From NCBI GenBank assembly GCA_047974135.1, contig JBKECC010000009.1, positions 1 to 7,201 on the forward strand: a DNA stretch of 7,201 nucleotides. The letters are read 5' to 3'. Shown one piece after another: positions 1 through 5,265 of the stretch (position 1 is the first letter of the stretch; each line of letters begins with the position of its first letter). This DNA comes from JAIRQK01 sp047974135 (GTDB lineage: Bacteria; Campylobacterota; Campylobacteria; Campylobacterales; Campylobacteraceae). The position numbers and the translations under genes were made by a program. A model generated the notes under the pieces. That model was not told where the DNA came from, searched no databases, and worked only from the letters and a program-made list of their open reading frames with translations.

Positions 1-122
1 TGACTGATGGCATTTTAGACAAAGATACACAAGAAAAGATTGCAAATATGTGTAAAAACTTAGAGAATTTGAAGGAATGTGGGGAGTTGATAAAGATAAT
101 CAACGAAAAAGGTAAGTTTTAG
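1..122 (+). CDS. 3' end of an unrecognised protein gene
   Basis: An open frame enters from the left edge, with codons starting at position 3, and stops at TAG 120-122. It gives the last 39 residues of a protein. The visible tail is lysine- and glutamate-rich and probably helical: it begins TDGILDKDTQEKIANM and ends KIINEKGKF. It has no catalytic motif, membrane segment or repeat that I recognise, so I assign no function. Codon use matches the neighbouring genes. The DASS transporter starts 87 bp downstream on the same strand with no clear terminator between them, so cotranscription is possible. The intervening hairpin lacks a T-run. Confidence 0.6.
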   Translation, partial: TDGILDKDTQEKIANMCKNLENLKECGELIKIINEKGKF

Positions 123-143
123 GTGAAAACCTTTTAAGAAGAA

Positions 144-179
144 CTTTTACATGTAAAGATTTTTCTTTACATGTAAAGG
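144..179 (+). repeat. Tandem TTTACATGTAAA palindromes forming a 16-bp hairpin
   Basis: Two perfect copies of the 12-bp palindrome TTTACATGTAAA lie at 146-157 and 166-177. Their start-to-start distance is exactly 20 bp, about two helical turns. Positions 146-159 are fully complementary to 164-177 around a TTTT loop (160-163). The stem extends by a T-G wobble and a C-G pair to 144/179. The element sits between the upstream stop codon and the transporter ribosome-binding site. No T-run follows, so it does not look like an ordinary intrinsic terminator. It could be a paired operator, an mRNA-processing hairpin or a repeat-family element. Confidence 0.8.
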
Positions 180-195
180 AGTTGAGAAAGAATAC

Positions 196-201
196 AAGGA
201 G
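196..201 (+). promoter_or_regulatory. Ribosome-binding site of the DASS transporter
   Basis: AAGGAG lies 8 nt before the ATG at 210, which is a normal spacing and supports that start. A second Shine-Dalgarno-like AAAGGAG at 175-181 overlaps the right arm of the upstream palindrome, but no in-frame start codon follows it at a suitable distance. Confidence 0.7.
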
Positions 202-209
202 TTTATTTT

Positions 210-1619
210 ATGAATAAGTTGACTCGTTTCGCAATTCCTATAGCTATAGGATTGATTATATGGTTTTTGCCTGTTCCAGAAGGCGTTAAGCCTGAAGCAT
301 GGAGATTGTTTGCAATTATGGCAGCAACCATCATTGGTTGTATAACAAACCCTTTGCCAATTGGAGCTGTTGCTTTTATATCGTTATCGATAGTGCTAAT
401 TACAAAAACACTACCCGCAAGCGCTGCACTTAGTGGATTTTCTTCTGGTACTATTTGGATGATTTTAGCAGCATTCATGTTTTGTCGTGCATTCATCAAA
501 ACTGGACTTGGCACGAGAATAGCTCTTGCTGTTTTAAGTAAAATTGGAGATAGCACACTAAAAATAAGTTATGGACTTGCTTTTACAGGACTTTTGGTTG
601 CACCTGCAACGCCTTCTGGTACTGCAAGAGGTGGAGGAATTATCTATCCAATTCTTAGAAGTATTTGTTCTGTTATGAAATCAGAACCAGATAAAGATCC
701 TGAAAAATCTGGTAGGTTTTTAATCCAAACATATTATCAAACAGAACCTATTTTATCGGCAATGTTCTTAACTGCTATGGCTGCAAACCCATTGGCTGTA
801 TCGTTAGCAAAAGATCTTTTGCATATTGAGATTAGTTGGGGAACATGGTTTATAGGTGCGTTAGTACCAGGACTAATTAGTTTAATTGTTATACCAGCTG
901 CTATGTACTTTTTTATTGAACCACCAACCGTCAAAAAAGCTCCAGAAGCAAAAAAGATGGCTCATGATGAATTGAAAAAATTAGGTGTTATGTCTTTTGA
1001 GGAGAAAATGCTATTGATTATTTTCATAGCTTCTTTGGTTTTTTGGTGTTCAGATGCCTTCTTTTTAAAATTAGGAGCACATACAATAGCAATGGTTGCT
1101 GTTGGATTTATGTTAATTCTTAATGTTTTAACTTGGAATGATGTTCTATCTGAAAAAGGTGGTTGGGATACATTCGTTTGGATGGGTGTTTTGGTTTGTC
1201 TTGCTGGACAGTTATCAAAACTTGGTTTTATATCTTGGTTTGCTGCTGGCGTTAGTCAATCTTTGGCTGGATTGCCATGGATGGGTGTTTTAGCAATTCT
1301 TGTAATTGTATTTATGTATTCACAATATGGTTTTGCTAGTTTAACTGCCCACGTTGCTGGATTATACTCCGCATTTTTAGCAGTTGCTGTAAGTGCTGGA
1401 ACACCACCTCTTGGAGCGGCACTACTTTTAGCATATACAGGTTGTATATGTTATTCATTGACACAATACTCAAGTGGACCAGCTCCAATATTTTTTGGCG
1501 CAGGATACTACTCTGTAAAAGATTGGTGGAAGGTAGGTTTTAAAGCCTCTGTTGTTCACTTACTTATATGGGGAACAGTTGGACCACTTTGGTTTTACGT
1601 GTTAGGTTTCTGGAATTAG
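210..1619 (+). CDS. DASS-family (SODiT1/CitT-like) anion symporter or exchanger
   Basis: This is a 469-residue polytopic inner-membrane protein, the usual length for the divalent anion:sodium symporter family (CitT, TtdT, SODiT1 2-oxoglutarate/malate translocator). These proteins move C4-C6 di- and tricarboxylates by Na+ symport or exchange. Two re-entrant-loop motifs expected in the family's inverted repeats are visible: one near residues 132-146 (PATPSGTARGGGIIY) and one near 373-391 (YGFASLTAHVAGLYSAFL). These correspond to the family's two SNT-type substrate and Na+ motifs, here read as SGT (136-138) and SLT (377-379). A hydrophilic cytoplasmic loop spans about residues 238-262. The start is fixed by AAGGAG 8 nt upstream. 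The gene looks slightly less AT-rich than its neighbours. The substrate cannot be told from sequence alone; succinate, malate, fumarate, 2-oxoglutarate and citrate are the reasonable candidates. Family assignment is firm. Confidence 0.92.
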   Translation: MNKLTRFAIPIAIGLIIWFLPVPEGVKPEAWRLFAIMAATIIGCITNPLPIGAVAFISLSIVLITKTLPASAALSGFSSGTIWMILAAFMFCRAFIKTGLGTRIALAVLSKIGDSTLKISYGLAFTGLLVAPATPSGTARGGGIIYPILRSICSVMKSEPDKDPEKSGRFLIQTYYQTEPILSAMFLTAMAANPLAVSLAKDLLHIEISWGTWFIGALVPGLISLIVIPAAMYFFIEPPTVKKAPEAKKMAHDELKKLGVMSFEEKMLLIIFIASLVFWCSDAFFLKLGAHTIAMVAVGFMLILNVLTWNDVLSEKGGWDTFVWMGVLVCLAGQLSKLGFISWFAAGVSQSLAGLPWMGVLAILVIVFMYSQYGFASLTAHVAGLYSAFLAVAVSAGTPPLGAALLLAYTGCICYSLTQYSSGPAPIFFGAGYYSVKDWWKVGFKASVVHLLIWGTVGPLWFYVLGFWN

Positions 1620-1660
1620 GTGAGTAGCTTTACATATTTATATGTTATTGATACTTAAAA

Positions 1661-1713
1661 GTCATACGTGTGACATAACGCCTATTTGTTTTAAGTAGGT
1701 GTTATGGTATGAC
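1661..1713. promoter_or_regulatory. Long dyad or operator candidate upstream of the WYL regulator
   Basis: Positions 1674-1687 pair with 1693-1706 as a 14-bp stem (two G-T pairs) around a 5-nt loop. An outer 7-bp arm, GTCATAC (1661-1667), pairs with GTATGAC (1707-1713) across a 6-nt one-sided bulge. Separately, GTCATACGTGTGAC (1661-1674) is by itself a palindrome apart from one mismatched pair, so GTCATAC-like half-sites occur three times. The structure lies 42 bp after the transporter stop and 70 bp before the regulator start. It has no following T-run on the plus strand, so it fits an operator or mRNA structure better than a classic terminator. A factor-independent terminator of unusual form cannot be excluded. 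Confidence 0.5.
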
Positions 1714-1737
1714 ATACAAACAACATGTATCTTTAAA

Positions 1738-1748
1738 TATGATAAAAT
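1738..1748 (+). promoter_or_regulatory. Possible -10 region for the WYL regulator
   Basis: The overlapping hexamers TATGAT (1738-1743) and TAAAAT (1743-1748) lie in AT-rich DNA 35-46 nt before the ATG at 1784. No -35 box is evident, which is usual for sigma-70 promoters in epsilonproteobacteria. The GTATGAC half-site at 1707-1713 would fall near the -35 position, compatible with a regulator binding there. In DNA this AT-rich such hexamers arise easily, so the call is weak. Confidence 0.3.
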
Positions 1749-1783
1749 ATGATTTTTTGATAACAAATAAAGGTTAACATAAG

Positions 1784-2515
1784 ATGAAAAATAAAAAAAC
1801 ATTTGAAGTATTAACCCTGTTAAAAGAATTATCCACTGGTAAAGAGGTAAATGTTAAACAGTATTCTATTGAGATGGAAGTATCTGAACGAACCGTTAGA
1901 CGTTATTTCGAAGAAATACGTATGTTTTTTGGGGAACATACTATAAATCAAACAAATAGAGGAAGTTATGTTGCCATAATAAAAAAAGATATAGAGAAGA
2001 TTTTGCCACTAAATTTTGAGCAAAAGCTAGAGCAAGATAAACTAATTGGAATGCTTCACGTAATTAATCCAGGATTTGCTGCGCATTTACCACAAGAGTA
2101 TAGTCAAGTAAATGATAAAATTAGAGGTGAATTAAACAAAGTTTTTCTGATTAAATGTAGCCCACCAGAAGATTTTGTTGATAAAGATATTTTTTCAAAA
2201 ATTGCAAGGGCTATAATGTTTAGAAATTATTGCAATATACTTCACGATAGAATACTATACAACGATGTTAAACCTGTAAAAATTGTTTATTGCAAGGGAA
2301 ATTGGCAATTGCTTGTTTTAATAACAAAAAAAGATAAACAAGAGATTAAAGTTCTAAGGCTTAGTTTTGTTCAGTCTATTTTAGTAAAATCAAAAACCTT
2401 TCATACTGATGAAAAAGTAGAGAATTTTATAATAAATTCTCAATCATTTTTTGACTGTTACGGAGTTGAACCATTTGAAGCGATTGTAGCTGTATCACCA
2501 AAAGTTATAAAATAA
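1784..2515 (+). CDS. WYL-domain HTH transcription regulator, truncated by in-frame TAA
   Basis: The reading frame gives 243 residues. An N-terminal winged helix-turn-helix (about residues 5-65) has the recognition-helix region SERTVRRYFEEIRMFFG (34-50). A WYL ligand-sensing domain follows at about 163-205, where the characteristic tryptophan stretch reads NWQLLVLI (173-180), so the motif is W-Q-L rather than W-Y-L. Family members bind DNA as homo-oligomers and usually run to about 300-330 residues, with a C-terminal WCX extension. Here the frame stops at AVSPKVIK just where WCX begins, and the missing part continues in the same frame after the TAA. The start ATG has AAAGG 10 nt upstream. The product may be a shortened regulator or may be inactive. 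The target is unknown; the adjacent transporter or autoregulation through the dyad at 1661-1713 is a positional guess. Confidence 0.8.
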   Translation: MKNKKTFEVLTLLKELSTGKEVNVKQYSIEMEVSERTVRRYFEEIRMFFGEHTINQTNRGSYVAIIKKDIEKILPLNFEQKLEQDKLIGMLHVINPGFAAHLPQEYSQVNDKIRGELNKVFLIKCSPPEDFVDKDIFSKIARAIMFRNYCNILHDRILYNDVKPVKIVYCKGNWQLLVLITKKDKQEIKVLRLSFVQSILVKSKTFHTDEKVENFIINSQSFFDCYGVEPFEAIVAVSPKVIK

Positions 2516-2740
2516 TTTAGAAATAAAAAATTCCTGCGTTCTCAAAAGATTTTGGACACATTGCCAAATGGATGGATAAAAATCTCATACAAGGTAACAA
2601 ATATAGATATTTTGATAATGTTTATGAGAAGATGTTTTCCAGATATGGTTGTAATCTCTCCAATAGAGGCAAAAGAGAAATTTCAAAACTACTTAAATAA
2701 AAGCTTATGCAATATATATGAAGTAGATAAAATCACTTGA
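2516..2740 (+). pseudogene. Severed C-terminal (WCX) part of the WYL regulator
   Basis: Directly after the TAA at 2513-2515 the same frame stays open for 74 codons to TGA 2738-2740. The translation begins FRNKKFLRSQKILDTLPNG and continues with WIKISYKVTN, then a helical stretch with RRCFPDMVVISP. This is the normal end of WYL regulators, where a (Y/H)F-(K/R)-R-K-x-F-x-(S)-Q-K-I-L segment leads into the WCX domain. With the TAA read as an amino acid, the whole protein would be 318 residues, the expected length. A single base change from TAT or TAC (Tyr) would account for the stop. An internal TTG at 2552 could in theory start a 62-residue peptide, but no convincing ribosome-binding site precedes it. 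Likely a recent nonsense mutation, a sequencing error or readthrough. Confidence 0.75.
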
Positions 2741-2772
2741 TATAAATTAACACTTCAAAATTTCTTTTTAGT

Positions 2773-2778
2773 TAAAAT
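2773..2778 (+). promoter_or_regulatory. Possible -10 box for the small membrane protein
   Basis: TAAAAT in an AT-rich 58-bp gap, 20 nt before the TTG start at 2799. No -35 element is visible. Such a short leader would still leave room for the AAGGGA ribosome-binding site at about 2789-2794. Weak call. Confidence 0.25.
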
Positions 2779-2798
2779 TCAAATCAAAAAGGGATTTT

Positions 2799-3230
2799 TT
2801 GAATACTTTGCTTTTATATTTTCATATACTTTTTGCTTCTGTTTGGATTGGTGGAATGATAACTTTGGTTGGTTTTATCGTCTATTCTAAAGGAGAAAAG
2901 TCCGCATTTTTTTATAAATTTACTAACTTTTACGGCTGGTTAAATATCTTTGTTTTAATGTTTTTAGTGTTAAGCGGAGTAGGGCTTTTTTGTTATTTTA
3001 ACCTCTTTGAAGTTTTACATGTAAAAAGCGAACTTCAAACTCTTTTGTTTATAAAAATAGGTTTGGTTTGTTTAAACGTTTTAGCTACTTTCACACACTC
3101 TTTTATCATTTTAAAAAAGTCGCCAAGAACAAAATGGCAAAATATTCTCTCAAAAAGTTCATCTTTTTTTATGCTATTTTCAAGTTTTTATATCTTGTAC
3201 ATAGCTATGAAGCTTCGAGACTTACTGTAA
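2799..3230 (+). CDS. Small four-helix membrane protein, CopD-like
   Basis: A 143-residue integral membrane protein with four predicted transmembrane helices at about residues 5-29, 45-68, 81-105 and 119-138. The first helix carries H9 in FHILFASVWIGGM, a pattern seen in CopD-type and related heme- or copper-associated small membrane proteins (histidine followed by W-x-G-G). A second intramembrane histidine, H100, lies in helix 3 (ATFTHSF). Paired histidines could ligand heme or copper, but this is inference and the family call is tentative. The start codon is TTG, supported by AAGGGA about 5 nt upstream and by placing the first helix at the N-terminus. The stop codon lies inside the tail of the convergent ABC-F gene (9-bp overlap). 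A copy of the TTTACATGTAAA palindrome encodes L-H-V-K at residues 73-76, in the loop between helices 2 and 3. Confidence 0.7.
   Translation: MNTLLLYFHILFASVWIGGMITLVGFIVYSKGEKSAFFYKFTNFYGWLNIFVLMFLVLSGVGLFCYFNLFEVLHVKSELQTLLFIKIGLVCLNVLATFTHSFIILKKSPRTKWQNILSKSSSFFMLFSSFYILYIAMKLRDLL
3013..3026. repeat. Intragenic copy of the TTTACATGTAAA palindrome
   Basis: TTTTACATGTAAAA is a perfect 14-bp palindrome inside the small membrane-protein gene. It is read as codons TTA CAT GTA AAA (Leu-His-Val-Lys) in the loop between transmembrane helices 2 and 3, where sequence change is probably tolerated. Confidence 0.85.
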
Positions 3231-5156
3231 GCTTTCTATCTTCTCTTCAATCTCTAAATATCTATCAATTAAAGGTTCAAGTTCTTTTTCTTTTTTACTA
3301 AGTTCATCACTAAGCGTTGTTATGCCAATCTCTTGATAGCGTTTTGGATCGGCAAGAGCCTCTTTTAAATCAACTATTTCGCTTTCAAGTTGTTCTATAA
3401 GTAAAGGCAGTTTTTCATACTCGCTTTGTTCTTTGTAGCTTAATTTTTGTGGTTTTGTTTTTTGTTTTGCACTATTGTCATCGTTTACATGTAAAGATTG
3501 CTCAAATTCATCAATCTCTTTTAACTCATCTTCAAACTCTAAAAATTCACTATAACTAAGGAAACTCTCTTCGATTTTACCTTGTCCTTTAAATATAAAT
3601 AGTTTTTTTGCGATTTTATCAACAAAGTATCTATCGTGGCTCACAAATATAACAGCTCCACCAAACTCACCGATAGCTTCTTCAAGAATGTTTATGGTTG
3701 GTATGTCAAGGTCATTTGTAGGTTCATCTAAAATCAAACAATCAACATTTTTTGTAAATAAAAGCGCTAAAGCAACGCGGTTTTTCTCGCCACCACTTAA
3801 TACGCCTATCTTTTTATCAAGGTACTCTTTTGGAAACAAAAAGTTTTTTAAGTATCCAAAAACGTGCATATTTCGGCCACGAACTTCAACTCTGTCTCCA
3901 CCATTTGGACAAAAAGTCTCTAAAAGATTTTTATCATCACTTAACATATTTCTTTGTTGGTCAAAGTAGCCAATGTTAAAATCACCTCTTTTTATAACTC
4001 CACTATCTGGCTCAATCTCGCCTAAAAGAAGTCTTAAAAGTGTTGATTTTCCTGCTCCGTTTTTACCAACAATAGCAATGCAATCTTTTTGTAAAATCCT
4101 TGTTGTAAAGTTGTCTATCAAGAGTTTATCGCCCAAAGATTTTTTTATATTATTTACCTCAAAAAGCATCTTTTGACGGTTTACAGATTTTTCTTGGTTA
4201 AAGTTGTGCTGCTCTCGCTCTAACTGTAACTTTATCTTTCTAATAGCAGAAGGATTTTTCTTAGCTTCCTCACGTAAAGCTAAAACTCTTGCTTTTCGTC
4301 CTTCATTTCTTTTTAGTCTTGCTTTTACCCCGCGTCTTAGCCACTCTTCTTCGCCTTTTAAGTGTTTAAGTAAGGTTTCGTGTTGTTTTTGCATAGAGGC
4401 TAAAAGCTCCTCTTTTGCACTTAAATAGTTTGCATATCCACCGTTAAAGCTTCTAAGTTTACAATCGTCAATCTCAACACATTTGGTTGCAACTCTATCT
4501 ATAAAATATCTATCGTGAGAGATAAACACAAGAGTAAAGTTCTCTTTTAAAAGCATATTTTCCAAAAAGGAAACCATGTAAACATCAAGGTGGTTCGTTG
4601 GTTCATCAAGAAGTAAAATATCTGGCTTTTTTAAGATAAGTCCTGCTAATGCAACTCTTCTTCTCTCGCCTCCGCTAAGAAGTGAAACAGGAGTGTTTTC
4701 AAAGATTTTCAAGTCAAACTCTTGTAATACTCGCTCAATTTTATCGTCCAAATTCCAAGCATTGTGAGTATCTAAAAACGCACCAATCTCTGCTTGTTCC
4801 TTAAGTAAAGCTTCATTTTCGTAATCATCTGCTATTTTTAGGCTTAAAGCTTCATAATCTAGTCTTTTTTGATTTAACTCTTTTAGTTGGGACTCGATAG
4901 CTTCTTTTACGCTTTGGGTTTCTATAAATTCTGGATTTTGGTCAAGCATCTCTACTTTTACGTTGTTCTGGATGATTCTTCTGCCACTGTCAATCTCAAG
5001 TGTTCCATTTATAATTTTCATAAGTGTAGATTTTCCGCCACCGTTTTTACCGATAATGGCTATACGTTCACCCTCATTTACATACATATCAACTTCAGTA
5101 AGTATATGCTGCATTTCGTAACTTTTGCTAACTTCAAGCAAATCAATCAGTGCCAA
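3222..5156 (-). CDS. uup: ABC-F family ATPase, Uup type
   Basis: This is a 644-residue soluble protein with two ABC ATPase domains in tandem and no membrane segments. Domain 1 has Walker A GKNGGGKST (36-44), signature LSGGE (160-164), Walker B LLLDEPTNHLD (181-191) and switch SHD (213-215). Domain 2 has GKNGAGKST (364-372), LSGGE (453-457), LILDEPTNDLD (474-484) and SHD (506-508). The inter-domain linker contains the basic EEWLRRGVKARLKRNEGR stretch (about 270-287). A C-terminal coiled coil (about 573-644) follows a low-complexity linker. The NHLD/NDLD pair, the linker motif and the coiled-coil tail are typical of Uup. Uup proteins are linked to ribosome function and, through the tail, to DNA and transposon-excision phenotypes. 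All catalytic residues are intact. The start is TTG, with AAGGAT about 5 nt upstream. EttA or YheS would be alternative subfamilies but fit less well. Confidence 0.93.
   Translation of the reverse strand: MALIDLLEVSKSYEMQHILTEVDMYVNEGERIAIIGKNGGGKSTLMKIINGTLEIDSGRRIIQNNVKVEMLDQNPEFIETQSVKEAIESQLKELNQKRLDYEALSLKIADDYENEALLKEQAEIGAFLDTHNAWNLDDKIERVLQEFDLKIFENTPVSLLSGGERRRVALAGLILKKPDILLLDEPTNHLDVYMVSFLENMLLKENFTLVFISHDRYFIDRVATKCVEIDDCKLRSFNGGYANYLSAKEELLASMQKQHETLLKHLKGEEEWLRRGVKARLKRNEGRKARVLALREEAKKNPSAIRKIKLQLEREQHNFNQEKSVNRQKMLFEVNNIKKSLGDKLLIDNFTTRILQKDCIAIVGKNGAGKSTLLRLLLGEIEPDSGVIKRGDFNIGYFDQQRNMLSDDKNLLETFCPNGGDRVEVRGRNMHVFGYLKNFLFPKEYLDKKIGVLSGGEKNRVALALLFTKNVDCLILDEPTNDLDIPTINILEEAIGEFGGAVIFVSHDRYFVDKIAKKLFIFKGQGKIEESFLSYSEFLEFEDELKEIDEFEQSLHVNDDNSAKQKTKPQKLSYKEQSEYEKLPLLIEQLESEIVDLKEALADPKRYQEIGITTLSDELSKKEKELEPLIDRYLEIEEKIESLQ
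3484..3495. repeat. TTTACATGTAAA palindrome in the Uup linker
   Basis: A perfect 12-bp copy inside uup, read on the minus strand as Leu-His-Val (residues 555-557) followed by an AAC codon for Asn. It lies exactly in the variable acidic linker between the second ATPase domain and the C-terminal coiled coil. The phase is the same as in the small membrane-protein gene. Confidence 0.85.
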
Positions 5157-5164
5157 AATAATCC

Positions 5165-5174
5165 TTACATGTAA
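5165..5174. repeat. Palindrome copy overlapping the uup ribosome-binding site
   Basis: TTACATGTAA is a perfect 10-bp palindrome with one base changed from the full TTTACATGTAAA at its left edge. Read on the minus strand, its right arm runs directly into the AAGGAT Shine-Dalgarno of uup (complement of 5161-5166), 5 nt from the TTG start. A protein bound here, or a hairpin, could affect uup translation or transcription. Confidence 0.75.
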
Positions 5175-5187
5175 AAGATAAAACGAA

Positions 5188-5193
5188 ATTTTA
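5188..5193 (-). promoter_or_regulatory. Possible -10 box for uup
   Basis: On the minus strand GTAAAAT (complement of 5188-5194) lies about 32 nt before the TTG start at 5156, in the AT-rich divergent region. A transcript starting near 5180 would include the palindrome at 5165-5174 and the ribosome-binding site. No -35 box is obvious. Confidence 0.3.
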
Positions 5194-5230
5194 CCCTAAT
5201 GTGCTTAAATGGTTAATATATATTTTTAGG

Positions 5231-5236
5231 TATAAT
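5231..5236 (+). promoter_or_regulatory. Consensus -10 box TATAAT for the exported protein gene
   Basis: A perfect TATAAT lies 29 nt before the ATG at 5266, in a divergent intergenic region of 109 bp shared with uup. There is no recognisable -35 hexamer at 17 bp (5208-5213 reads AATGGT). T/A-rich DNA upstream is typical of epsilonproteobacterial sigma-70 promoters. Confidence 0.6.
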
Positions 5237-5254
5237 CCTATTTTATGGTACATT

Positions 5255-5260
5255 AGGAGG
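5255..5260 (+). promoter_or_regulatory. Strong ribosome-binding site AGGAGG
   Basis: AGGAGG matches the anti-Shine-Dalgarno perfectly, 5 nt before the ATG at 5266. It is the strongest such site in the window and fixes the start of the exported protein. Confidence 0.8.
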
Positions 5261-5265
5261 TAGTC

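Noticed and set aside
144..179. Rho-independent terminator of the upstream gene
   Set aside because: The stem is AT-rich and is followed by GGAGTTGAG rather than a T-run. The same palindrome recurs inside genes, so its identity as a terminator is unlikely.
144..179. CRISPR array from two regularly spaced repeats
   Set aside because: Only two 12-bp palindromic copies 8 bp apart; no spacers of normal size and no cas genes in view.
203..556. 117-codon open frame on the minus strand inside the DASS transporter
   Set aside because: It is a shadow of the transporter, which has full family motifs on the plus strand. The minus-strand product has no recognisable domain and no ribosome-binding site.
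1723..1728. ACATGT near 1725 as another copy of the palindrome
   Set aside because: Only the 6-bp core matches; the TTT and AAA flanks are absent, so chance is sufficient explanation.
2552..2740. Independent 62-residue gene starting at TTG 2552
   Set aside because: The frame is the direct in-frame continuation of the WYL regulator past a stop codon, matches the missing C-terminus and has no convincing ribosome-binding site.
3068..3301. 77-codon plus-strand frame overlapping the membrane protein and the uup end
   Set aside because: It is out of frame with the membrane protein and antisense to the Uup tail; it is a chance frame in AT-rich DNA.
3688..5174. Several plus-strand open frames (3688-3969, 3973-4176, 4204-4428, 4887-5174) antisense to uup
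   Set aside because: All lie opposite conserved ABC-F coding sequence and their translations look like reverse-strand shadows, rich in Phe, Ser and Lys with no domain.
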